Source of the DNA: Aureibacter tunicatorum
GTDB lineage: Bacteria; Bacteroidota; Bacteroidia; Cytophagales; Cyclobacteriaceae
Assembly (NCBI RefSeq): GCF_036492635.1
Contig: NZ_AP025307.1
Span: forward strand, 124,001 to 188,000
Length of the DNA stretch: 64,000 nt
Direction: 5' to 3'
Shown: positions 57,084 through 64,000 of the stretch, piece after piece
How the letters are laid out: each line of letters starts with the position of its first letter
Numbering within the stretch: position 1 is the first letter of the stretch
The notes under the pieces: model-generated
Databases searched by the model: none
What the model saw: only the letters and a program-made list of their open reading frames with translations
What the model was told of the DNA's origin: nothing
Position numbers and translations under genes: made by a program

Positions 57084-57341
57084 ATGATAAAAATAATTAA
57101 TTTTTCTAAATTAGAATATAATAAAATTTATCTATTGTGGGAGGAAGGTTCCATATCTTTAGGGATAATTCATTTAGATAAGAAAAAAAAATATGATATT
57201 TTTGAATCAATAAATTTTAATGATATTTATATTGATTATTTATATGATTTAGTTGTCCAAAACTATCCTGAAATTGAAGATATTGAAGGTCAAAGGTATT
57301 TTGTTATATCTCAAGATATTATAAATAAAATTGTAATATAG
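57084..57341 (+). CDS. Putative cytoplasmic immunity protein of the displaced tip
   Basis: An 85-aa acidic AT-rich protein with no signal or membrane segment (IKIINFSKLEYNKIYLLWEE...). It directly follows the displaced toxin, so it is the likely cognate antidote. No family recognised. Its frame is intact, which suggests either selection for protection against kin that still carry this tip or recent displacement. Confidence 0.6.
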   Translation: MIKIINFSKLEYNKIYLLWEEGSISLGIIHLDKKKKYDIFESINFNDIYIDYLYDLVVQNYPEIEDIEGQRYFVISQDIINKIVI

Positions 57342-57387
57342 CACGATATGGTCCCCATCTGGCGCAAGGTACTGTCTTAAAAATCAA

Positions 57388-57756
57388 CCCATCTGGCGCA
57401 AGTTTGTAACTTGTGCCTAATGCTGGCAGATACACAAAATCCATCGTGAATAATCAGGATGGATTTTTTATATGTTTTCTGTCGTAAGTTTTCAACTTTT
57501 TTCACATGTTGGATTTAGTTAATCATGTATCCATTTTAGGTTTGCGGTTTTGAAGCGTAGTCCAAGTTGCAAACTTGAACTAGGCAGGAATGCTTTTGGA
57601 ATTGAGAGCACTGCTAATCCAATAAAAAATAATTTGGAAGAAGATGAAGAAGAATAAAGATAGAATATTAGTGATCAAGTTAGGATTATTTTTCTTGCTA
57701 TGTTTAGCATTCATTCCACTATCTAAATATCTAACACAATATGTTGATAATAAATA
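57388..57756 (+). repeat. Direct repeat, first copy (REP, terminator, gene start)
   Basis: About 370 bp (57388-57756) recur almost exactly at 58610-58979 with a 1-bp indel (ATTTTAGG against ATGTTTAGG). The unit contains the REP palindrome GGCGCAAGTTTGTAACTTGTGCC (57395-57417), a terminator (57437-57469), the palindrome CAAGTT-GCA-AACTTG (near 57565-57580) and the start of a small membrane-protein gene. Confidence 0.8.
57437..57469 (+). terminator. Terminator after the displaced-tip immunity gene
   Basis: AAAATCCATC ... GATGGATTTTTT hairpin, the same type as after the element's immunity gene. Confidence 0.75.
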
Positions 57757-57757
57757 G
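57644..57757 (+). pseudogene. Truncated copy of the small membrane-protein gene
   Basis: The first 37 codons equal those of the intact gene at 58867 (KKNKDRILVIKLGLFFLL...) and then end at TAG, where the sequence switches after AATAAATA. The second helix is lost, so this is a remnant made by recombination in the duplicated unit. Confidence 0.8.
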
Positions 57758-57919
57758 AATAAACTCGGATCTAAATCATTCGAATATATTAAAACCGCAA
57801 ATGATCAAATTGGGTTATCAAATGCACTAAAAAGAAAAATAGATTTTTTCAATAAAATGTCAAATGATGGTGTTACAGATGGGGCAGCAATAGGTATAAC
57901 TACTGAATTAAAAGACTGA
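57758..57919 (+). pseudogene. C-terminal remnant of another RHS toxin tip
   Basis: 54 codons (NKLGSKSFEYIKTANDQ ... GAAIGITTELKD, stop at 57917-57919) open in the same frame as the truncated gene before it. It has no start, no RHS core, and a composition like the other tips. It directly precedes an intact immunity-like gene (1 bp gap), as toxin ends do. The upstream part of this tip has been deleted. Confidence 0.65.
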
Positions 57920-57920
57920 T

Positions 57921-58337
57921 ATGGAAAAAATAAAAAAAATATTACATAGTAAAATTGGACCAATCATAGGCGGTGTTTTTGTTTTCTTAATCGTAATATT
58001 ATTTGGCTTTTTGCAAACATATTTCTTTCAAAAAAATATAAAATTTACTGTAGGTGAAGTTACTCGAATATGGGAGGGTAATAAGGGTAGAGATTATTTT
58101 AGTTATAAATACATTTACAAAGGAAGATATTATAATCAGAGAATGACAGCAAAATGCAGTGAAGGAATCATCTTAGGCCAAAGATATGTAGTAGCTTTTG
58201 ATTCAGAAAACCCCAAAAAAAGTGTGCTCATATGCGATGAAAATACAACAAGTACACTTGGGCAGACGATGACTTCTACATTTAAACCTACATTTTGGAG
58301 TGCATCTTGGAGTCGTAATTGCTGCAATCAAAGGTAA
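57921..58337 (+). CDS. Membrane-anchored immunity-like protein
   Basis: A 138-aa protein with one N-terminal membrane helix (about 12-34) and a small beta domain (FSYKYIYKGRYYNQRM ... GQRYVVAFDSENPKKSVLI), similar to DUF3592-like small proteins. The last 25 residues (STFKPTFWSASWSRNCCNQR) look unusual and could come from a late frameshift. Position right after a toxin remnant suggests a retained immunity gene. Confidence 0.6.
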   Translation: MEKIKKILHSKIGPIIGGVFVFLIVILFGFLQTYFFQKNIKFTVGEVTRIWEGNKGRDYFSYKYIYKGRYYNQRMTAKCSEGIILGQRYVVAFDSENPKKSVLICDENTTSTLGQTMTSTFKPTFWSASWSRNCCNQR

Positions 58338-58383
58338 CCCGCCCGTCTGGCGCAAGGTACTGTCTTAAAAAGCAAGCACATCA

Positions 58384-58460
58384 CTAGTTCAAGATTGCAT
58401 CTTGGACTAAATTCCAGTGAATACACAAAATCCATCTTGAGCGATCAGGATGGATTTTTT
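58384..58460. repeat. REP-like palindrome and terminator
   Basis: TAGTTCAAGAT-TGC-ATCTTGGACTA (58385-58409) forms a stem with one mismatch, followed by the AATCCATC...GATGGATT hairpin with T run (58436-58460). Confidence 0.7.
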
Positions 58461-58609
58461 ATATGTTTTCTGTCGTAAGTTTTCAACTTGTTTCACATGT
58501 TGGATTTAGCTATTCATGTATCCATGTTTAGGTTTGCGGTTTTGAAGTGTAGTCCAAGTTTCAAACTTGAACTAGGCAGGAATGCTTTTGGAATTGAGAG
58601 CACTGCTAA

Positions 58610-58979
58610 CCCATCTGGCGCAAGTTTGTAACTTGTGCCTAATGCTGGCAGATACACAAAATCCATCGTGAATAATCAGGATGGATTTTTTATATGTTTT
58701 CTATCGTAAGTTTTCAACTTTTTTCACATGTTGGATTTAGCTATTCATGTATCCATGTTTAGGTTTGCGGTTTTGAAGCGTAGTCCAAGTTGCAAACTTG
58801 AACTAGGCAGGAATGCTTTTGGAATTGAGAGCACTGCTAATCCAATAAAAAATAATTTGGAAGAAGATGAAGAAGAATAAAGATAGAATATTAGTGATCA
58901 AGTTAGGATTATTTTTCTTGCTATGTTTAGCATTCATTCCACTATCTAAATATCTAACACAATATGTTGATAATAAATA
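58610..58979 (+). repeat. Direct repeat, second copy
   Basis: Second copy of the unit at 57388-57756, including the REP (58617-58639), a terminator and the first 37 codons of the membrane-protein gene, which here is complete. Confidence 0.8.
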
Positions 58980-59082
58980 TTTAGACTTAATATTAAATAT
59001 ATTGACTGTAATTGATGCCTTTTTTATAATTGTAATCATCTATGGTGTTATTTGTGTTTTTTTAGGGAAAGTGAGCGATTAA
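58867..59082 (+). CDS. Small two-helix membrane protein
   Basis: A 71-aa protein with a basic start (MKKNKDR), two membrane helices (about 10-27 and 40-64) and a short tail. Small integral membrane proteins next to RHS tips often are immunity proteins against membrane-acting toxins, but no toxin tip adjoins this one. A truncated duplicate lies at 57644. No family recognised. Confidence 0.55.
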   Translation: MKKNKDRILVIKLGLFFLLCLAFIPLSKYLTQYVDNKYLDLILNILTVIDAFFIIVIIYGVICVFLGKVSD

Positions 59083-59394
59083 CCCCCGCCTGGTGCAAGG
59101 TACTGTCTTAAAAAGCAAGTATAATAATATAATTTTATATAGCTTTATAAAACGGAAAAGAGGGCTTCCCCATCTGGCGCAAATTTGTAAATTGTGCCTA
59201 ATGCTGGCATATACACAAAATCCATTGTGAATAATCAGGATGGATTTTTTATGTGTTTTCTATCGTAAGTTTTCAACTTGTTTCACATGTTGGATTTAGT
59301 TAATCATGTATCCATTTTAGGTTTGCGGTTTTGAAGTGTAGTCCAAGTTTCAAACTTGAACTAGGCAGGTTGCAAACTTGAACTAGGCAGGTAG
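59083..59394. repeat. REP/terminator-rich spacer
   Basis: Another derivative of the intergenic repeat: CTGGCGCAAATTTGTAAATTGTGCC palindrome (59174-59198 region), GATGGATT terminator (59216-59250), and a doubled CTTGAACTAGGCAGG segment (59354-59391) just before the next RHS fragment. No gene seen. Confidence 0.65.
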
Positions 59395-60230
59395 GGTTAT
59401 TATCCTTTCGGCTTGGTTATGAACCAGTATGATGGCACTTCTCCAAAAAATGATTATTTTTATAACGGAAAGGAGTTTCAAAAGGAAACCAACTGGCTAG
59501 ACTATGGAGCGAGAATGTATGACCCTGCTATAGGCAGATGGCATGTGGTCGATCCCAAAGCAAGCCAAATGGCTAGTTGGTCACCTTACAACTATGCTTT
59601 TGATAATCCTATAATGTTTGTTGATCCTGATGGTCAACTTCCTATTGTATTTCCTTTAGGGTATGGTGCTTACCTTGCTGGAGGTGCAATTGTTGCAGGA
59701 GCTACTGGAATATATTATAATAATAGAGAGACAATAAATAGAGAGGTTGGTAATGCTGTAGACGCAACTGTTGCTGGTGTTAATTGGCTTGTAAAAAAAG
59801 GGATTGAGGTTTTTGATGCAGTTACATCTGATAATACAGTAGAAACAGTTAATGGAATCGATTTTTCTGTAAGTACAGAAGGCTTTGACACTGTAGAATC
59901 TGGTACAACATTTGAAACCGTTGATGGAGCAAATTTAAGTCAAACAACAGAGCAAGTTGATGCTTTGGATTTGTCAAACCCTATAGTTTCTTCGGAAGAG
60001 TTACCAAAAGATACCTATACAAAATTAAAGAAGAATCACATAAAAACATTGCAAGAAAGGTTTAGTGAAGGTAATCCTAAATTTATTGAAGAAATAAAAG
60101 TTCCTGGTGGGAAAGGAGTAGGGAAACTGGATCTTTTTTTAATGATGCTACTGGAGATATTGTAGTTCTACCAAAAAGTGATATAGGAGAAGGAGAGCCC
60201 ACAGGATATAATAAAGATGATTTGAATTGA
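59395..60230 (+). pseudogene. RHS tip fragment with frameshifted toxin end
   Basis: Starts without an ATG at GYYPFGLVM, the canonical RHS pre-core, and contains [27 protein letters not shown] and the DPDGQLP end of the core. A toxin domain follows. The frame runs into an early TAG at 60163-60165, while a neighbouring frame continues as [20 protein letters not shown]... to a TGA at 60228-60230, two bases before the next gene. One missing G near 60121 (GTAGGG instead of GTAGGGG) would explain this. The fragment is therefore doubly dead: no start and a frameshift. Confidence 0.75.
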
Positions 60231-60231
60231 T

Positions 60232-60636
60232 ATGAAGGAAAATGAAGTTAAAGTTGCGATTAGGTTAAGCGGTTTTGATATAAAGCCTGACTTAATTAGC
60301 AAAAAAACAGGTTTAATTCCATCTGAATTTAAAATTAAAGGAGATATAATTAAAAGACCTAGAAAAGATATAGTCGTAAATTATAATTATTGGAATCTAG
60401 AATCTAATATAAAAAAAGGGACTACATTAGAAGAATGTGTTGAGGATTTATTAAATAAATTAAACTCCCACGAAGAGTTTTTTAATAATCTAATTAATAA
60501 ATGTGAAGGAGAACTAGGTATAGTAATTAATACTTACGGAGATGCTAATCCAGGAATTCATTTAAATAAAAAAATATTGAAAGAGCTTGTTCATTTTGGA
60601 CTTGAGCTAGATATCGATATTTATAATATTGAATAA
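60232..60636 (+). CDS. DUF4279-like immunity protein
   Basis: A 134-aa cytoplasmic protein of the DUF4279 type: KVAIRLSGFDIKPDLISKKTG, LIPSEFKIKGD, then YWNLES and a helical middle. DUF4279 proteins often follow polymorphic toxins and are considered immunity proteins. The frame is intact although the toxin upstream is broken, in line with selection for protection alone. Confidence 0.7.
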   Translation: MKENEVKVAIRLSGFDIKPDLISKKTGLIPSEFKIKGDIIKRPRKDIVVNYNYWNLESNIKKGTTLEECVEDLLNKLNSHEEFFNNLINKCEGELGIVINTYGDANPGIHLNKKILKELVHFGLELDIDIYNIE

Positions 60637-60901
60637 ATATTTCCCAAAAATGGTCGTAGTTTAGATTAAAAAAGAACACTGGAGCAAGTTTTCAACTTGT
60701 TCCCAATGTCGATAGATAATATTCAAAAGCCTTGGCATAAGCCGAGGCTTATATTTTGATCTTTGATGAAAGCAGTTGAGTATGCTAGCAAAGCACAAGT
60801 TGCAAGCCCACGCAGGGTAGCGAAGAAGGTTAGCTCGTTCGCATTTGCAATGCGAATGCTTAAAATCTAGCAGCTGTGATATGAAGAAGCGAATTAATTG
60901 A
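60637..60901. other. Intergenic region with REP-like and hairpin elements
   Basis: Contains GAGCAAGTT-TTC-AACTTGTTCC (REP-like, near 60672-60693), AAGCCTTGGC-ATAA-GCCGAGGCTT (60727-60750, likely terminator), and TCGCATT-TGC-AATGCGA. The last 60 bp resemble the spacers between the three nuclease genes. No gene seen. Confidence 0.55.
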
Positions 60902-61813
60902 TTATTTCAGCTGTTCGATATCCTCAGCACTAAGGCCTGTCGCTTGAATGATTTGATCGACAGAAAGACCTAAAGCAATCAGGGATTTAGCTATCTGAAT
61001 TTTTTCTTCTTTTTTGCCTTTTTCTAGTCCTTCTTGCAGTCCTTTCTCTTTGCCTATTTCAATTCCTATTTCTATGCCTTCCTCTTTGGCTTCTCCCTTA
61101 GCAGTTTCCATGGTATTGTAGTAATCTCTCATTTGCTTGAGGGATTCGCGATATTCATGCAGTTGTTGAGGATTGTACTTGGCGATTTCAGCCGTATCGA
61201 AAAATTTCTGAAAGACACGTTCTTGCAGTTCCACAGGCCGATCGGTGAGTTTGTTCAAATTGCTTAGCAAATACAGCCATTTGTCAAAGCGAGTTTGGAG
61301 CTGATGCAGTTCTTTTTTGAATTTGGGAATTTCAAGATAGATAAAAGTCAGCTTGTCGTAATAAACTTCTTTCATTTCCAATTCCATTAATTGCACATGA
61401 TGCAGAAGTTTATCCGGCTTGTCTTTGTGCTCATCGAATACGAAATTCATGATGCCGATTGTATAAACCCCTTTCAGGTCGAATTTCCAATCCATACCGG
61501 ATTTGGCCTGTTCTTGTATTGGAAAAGAGGCATAATACAAGCTTCTTTCTTTGAAGTTTGTTTGCTTGGCTCTTTGCAGCTCGATGATGAACTTTTCGCC
61601 GTCTTGGTTCTCGCAGTATAAATCAAAAATAGCCTGTCGGTCTTCCGCGGATCTGGAGTAATGCTCGTTTTGATGAAAAGACAAGTCTTTGATTTGGTCT
61701 TTTTCGGGAAGCAGTTGATTCAAAAAATCGATCAAAAGGTCCTTATTTTGCTCTCCTCCGAACAATTTCTTGAACCCAAAATCTGTGAACGGATTGATGA
61801 ATTTTTCGATCAT
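60902..61813 (-). CDS. Rpn-family PD-(D/E)XK nuclease, copy 1 (303 aa)
   Basis: A recombination-promoting nuclease/putative transposase of the Rpn type (TIGR01784-like). N-terminal FINPFTDFGFKKLFG, then the nuclease core with Asp64 (AIFDLYCE) and Glu78-x-Gln80 (FIIELQRAKQ). A helical region about 140-235 leads to a Gly/Glu/Lys-rich linker (IGIEIGKEKGLQEG) and a conserved end (IIQATGLSAEDIEQLK). Rpn proteins cut DNA and some act in phage defence with a short product from an internal start. It is the longest of three tandem paralogs and the only one with a Gly at residue 20 (LFGGEQ). Confidence 0.85.
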   Translation of the reverse strand: MIEKFINPFTDFGFKKLFGGEQNKDLLIDFLNQLLPEKDQIKDLSFHQNEHYSRSAEDRQAIFDLYCENQDGEKFIIELQRAKQTNFKERSLYYASFPIQEQAKSGMDWKFDLKGVYTIGIMNFVFDEHKDKPDKLLHHVQLMELEMKEVYYDKLTFIYLEIPKFKKELHQLQTRFDKWLYLLSNLNKLTDRPVELQERVFQKFFDTAEIAKYNPQQLHEYRESLKQMRDYYNTMETAKGEAKEEGIEIGIEIGKEKGLQEGLEKGKKEEKIQIAKSLIALGLSVDQIIQATGLSAEDIEQLK

Positions 61814-61985
61814 GGCTATAGCTAATTGATTGTATCAAAAATACTTCTTCGACAGATGATATGCAAATGAATATGCAACTCAAGGACCTTGGTGTAGCAA
61901 TACGTTGCCAGCTTATTCGAATTTGTTACAATAATACGAATGCTTAAAATCTTGCACCTGTGATACGAAGAAGCGAATTAATTGA
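61814..61985. repeat. Spacer repeat between nuclease copies 1 and 2
   Basis: 172 bp nearly identical to 62874-63046 (173 bp). It must contain the promoter of copy 1 (read leftward) and the end of copy 2. No separate gene. The repeat unit of gene plus spacer is 1,084 and 1,061 bp. Confidence 0.75.
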
Positions 61986-62873
61986 TTATTTCAGCTGTTC
62001 GATATCCTCAGCACTAAGGCCTGTAAGCTTTTGAATTATTTCAATTGACAATCCTTGAGCAAGTGCTGTTTTAGCTATTAGGATTTTTTCTTCTTTCTTC
62101 CCTTTTTCCAATCCTTCTTGCAGCCCTTCTTCTTTTCCTTCTTCTCTAGCTTCAAGCTTTGCAGTCTCCATGGTATTGTAATAATCTCTCATTTGCTTGA
62201 GCGATTCACGGTATTCATGAAGTTGTTGAGGATTGTATTTGGCGATTTCAGCCGTATCGAAAAATTTCTGAAAGACACGTTCTTGCAGTTCCACGGGCCG
62301 ATCGGTGAGTTTATTCAAATTGCTTAGCAAATACAGCCATTTGTCAAAGCGAGTTTGGAGCTGATGCAGTTCTTTTTTGAATTTAGGAATTTCAAGGTAG
62401 ATAAAAGTCAGCTTGTCGTAATAAACTTCTTTCATCTCCAATTCCATCAATTGCACATGATGCAGAAGTTTGTCAGGCTTGTCTTTGTGCTCATCGAATA
62501 CGAAATTCATGATGCCGATTGTATAAACCCCTTTCAGGTCGAATTTCCAATCCATGCCAGATTTGGCCTGTTCTTGTATTGGAAAAGAGGCATAATACAA
62601 GCTTCTTTCTTTGAAGTTTGTTTGCTTGGCTCTTTGCAGCTCGATGATGAACTTTTCGCCGTCTTGGTTCTCGCAATATAAATCAAAAATAGCCTGTCGG
62701 TCTTCCGCGGATCTGGAGTAATGCTCGTTTTGATGAAAAGACAAGTCTTTGATTTGGTCTTTTTCGGGAAGCAGTTGATTCAAAAAATCAATCAAAAGGT
62801 CCTTGTTTTGCTCTTCTCCGAACAATTTCTTGAACCCAAAATCTGTGAAGGGATTGATGAATTTTTCGATCAT
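61986..62873 (-). CDS. Rpn-family PD-(D/E)XK nuclease, copy 2 (295 aa)
   Basis: Same family and nearly the same sequence as copy 1 through residue about 240 (Asp64, Glu78, Gln80 kept). The linker is EAREEGKEEGLQEGLEKG and the end is IIQKLTGLSAEDIEQLK. It is 8 residues shorter than copy 1. The reading frame is intact. Confidence 0.85.
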   Translation of the reverse strand: MIEKFINPFTDFGFKKLFGEEQNKDLLIDFLNQLLPEKDQIKDLSFHQNEHYSRSAEDRQAIFDLYCENQDGEKFIIELQRAKQTNFKERSLYYASFPIQEQAKSGMDWKFDLKGVYTIGIMNFVFDEHKDKPDKLLHHVQLMELEMKEVYYDKLTFIYLEIPKFKKELHQLQTRFDKWLYLLSNLNKLTDRPVELQERVFQKFFDTAEIAKYNPQQLHEYRESLKQMRDYYNTMETAKLEAREEGKEEGLQEGLEKGKKEEKILIAKTALAQGLSIEIIQKLTGLSAEDIEQLK

Positions 62874-63046
62874 GGCTATAGCTAATTGATTGTGTCAAAA
62901 ATACTTCTTCGATAGGTGATATGCAAATGAATATGCAACTCAAGGACCTTGGTGTTGTAGCAATATGTTGCCAGCTTATTCGAATTTGTTACAATACGAA
63001 TGCTTAAAAATCTTGCACCTGTGATACGAAGAAGCGAATTAATTGA
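62874..63046. repeat. Spacer repeat between nuclease copies 2 and 3
   Basis: Near copy of 61814-61985 with a few substitutions and small indels (for example GGTGTTGTAGCAATATG against GGTGTAGCAATACG). No gene. Confidence 0.75.
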
Positions 63047-63910
63047 TTATTTCAGCTGTTCGATATCCTCAGCACTAAGGCCTGTAAGCTTTTGAATTAT
63101 GTCAATCGACAAACCTTGAGCAAGTGCTGTTTTAGCTATTTGAATTTTTTCTTCTTTTTTCCCTTCCTCTTTTCCTTTTTCTCCAGCTTCAAGCTTTGCA
63201 GTCTCCATGGTATTGTAGTAATCTCTCATCTGCTTGAGCGATTCGCGATATTCATGCAGTTGTTGAGGGTTGTACTTGGTGATTTCAGCCGTATCGAAAA
63301 ATTTCTGAAAGACACGTTCTTGCAGTTCCACAGGTCGATCGGTGAGTTTATTCAAATTGCTAAGCAAGTACAGCCATTTGTCAAAGCGAGTTTGGAGCTG
63401 ATGCAGTTCTTTTTTGAATTTGGGAATTTCAAGATAGATAAAGGTCAACTTGTCGTAATAGACTTCTTTCATCTCCAATTCCATCAATTGCACATGATGC
63501 AGAAGTTTGTCAGGCTTGTCTTTGTGCTCATCGAATACGAAATTCATGATACCGATTGTATAAACCCCTTTCAGGTCGAATTTCCAATCCATGCCGGATT
63601 TGGCCTGTTCTTGTATTGGAAAAGAGGCATAATACAAGCTTCTTTCTTTGAAGTTTGTTTGCTTGGCTCTTTGCAGCTCGATGATGAACTTTTCGCCGTC
63701 TTGGTTCTCGCAGTATAAATCAAAAATAGCCTGTCGGTCTTCCGCGGATCTGGAGTAATGCTCGTTTTGATGAAAAGACAAGTCTTTGATTTGGTCTTTT
63801 TCGGGAAGCAGTTGATTCAAAAAATCGATCAAAAGGTCTTTGTTTTGCTCTTCTCCGAACAATTTCTTGAACCCAAAATCTGTGAACGGATTGATGAATT
63901 TTTCGATCAT
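63047..63910 (-). CDS. Rpn-family PD-(D/E)XK nuclease, copy 3 (287 aa)
   Basis: Third paralog with the same catalytic residues. It has the shortest linker (EAGEKGKEEGKKEEK), another 8 residues shorter than copy 2. A single substitution turns AEIAKYN into AEITKYN. The frame is intact. All three genes are read leftward, away from the window edge. Confidence 0.85.
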   Translation of the reverse strand: MIEKFINPFTDFGFKKLFGEEQNKDLLIDFLNQLLPEKDQIKDLSFHQNEHYSRSAEDRQAIFDLYCENQDGEKFIIELQRAKQTNFKERSLYYASFPIQEQAKSGMDWKFDLKGVYTIGIMNFVFDEHKDKPDKLLHHVQLMELEMKEVYYDKLTFIYLEIPKFKKELHQLQTRFDKWLYLLSNLNKLTDRPVELQERVFQKFFDTAEITKYNPQQLHEYRESLKQMRDYYNTMETAKLEAGEKGKEEGKKEEKIQIAKTALAQGLSIDIIQKLTGLSAEDIEQLK

Positions 63911-64000
63911 GGCTATAGCTAATTGATTGTATCAAAAATACCTTTTCATTAGTGAATATGCAAATAATGATTTTTCCCTTATTCCAGAAGCATTTTATAA
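63911..64000. other. Window end, no feature seen
   Basis: About 90 bp upstream of copy 3. The first 30 bases match the other spacers and then diverge, so the tandem array ends here. Confidence 0.6.

Noticed and set aside
60902-63910. Nuclease triplet as an insertion sequence
   Set aside because: No terminal inverted repeats or target duplications around the copies; the spacers are part of a tandem gene duplication.
1-64000. CRISPR arrays, tRNA or rRNA genes
   Set aside because: No regular short repeats with unique spacers and no cloverleaf or rRNA-like sequence was recognised; the spacer repeats at 57388-59394 are REP/terminator units.

Overview
The window looks like chromosomal DNA of a marine or gliding-type Bacteroidota (Cytophagales-like). 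The reasons are low GC, TonB-dependent receptors with carboxypeptidase-like plug extensions, Bacteroidota promoters of the TTG-N19-TAnnTTTG type, lipoproteins with short LxAC boxes, and very large RHS proteins of the Bacteroidota type. I cannot name the species. No rRNA, tRNA or CRISPR array was seen.

Region 1 (1-9300) is a heme-acquisition locus with the gene content of hmuR-Y-S-T-U-V: an outer-membrane receptor (cut by the window edge), an HmuY-like lipoprotein, a giant membrane-anchored CobN-like protein (HmuS), and a small membrane-protein set (HmuT, ExbB/TolQ-like HmuU, ExbD-like HmuV). Terminators follow hmuY and hmuV.

Region 2 (9700-19510) is, I think, an undescribed peptide natural-product or metallophore locus. 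A good promoter overlapped by a palindromic operator drives a 33-codon gene whose product ends in GHCSNCGHCSASF. A hairpin follows, then a protein with a DUF1399-like WHxxILFT motif, a protein ending in a PqqD-like (RRE) domain, a TonB receptor and a lipoprotein with an Asp/His-rich stretch. After a terminator come an ABC ATPase, two ABC-2 permeases and a methyltransferase. The gene set is what a RiPP that binds metal, is exported and is re-imported would need.

Region 3 (19513-20959) holds one membrane protein on the minus strand and about 840 bp of extremely AT-rich DNA without genes.

Region 4 (20960-40781) is one long plus-strand cluster: secreted, lipoprotein and Skp-like helper proteins, then three giants of 1688, 847 and 2390 aa. 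The last is a full RHS polymorphic toxin.

Region 5 (39825-56162) contains two tandem copies of an 8,169-bp mobile element that interrupts the RHS gene exactly at the conserved YGF codons. Each copy carries an RHS C-terminal toxin tip, an immunity gene, a divergent XRE repressor, a CHC2/TOPRIM primase-ATPase, two overlapping tyrosine recombinases and about 1.1 kb of structured non-coding DNA. A TATGGATT direct repeat marks all three junctions. Loss of both copies would fuse the RHS body in frame to a different tip that now lies silent at 56163-57074. The element therefore seems to re-arm the toxin.

Region 6 (56163-60640) is a graveyard of displaced tips and immunity genes, separated by REP-like palindromes and repeated terminators. 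It has one intact silent tip, one truncated tip with its immunity gene kept, a small two-helix membrane protein with a truncated duplicate, and one tip with an apparent 1-bp frameshift followed by a DUF4279 immunity gene.

Region 7 (60902-63910) holds three tandem, nearly identical Rpn-type PD-(D/E)XK nuclease genes whose C-terminal linkers differ in 8-residue steps.
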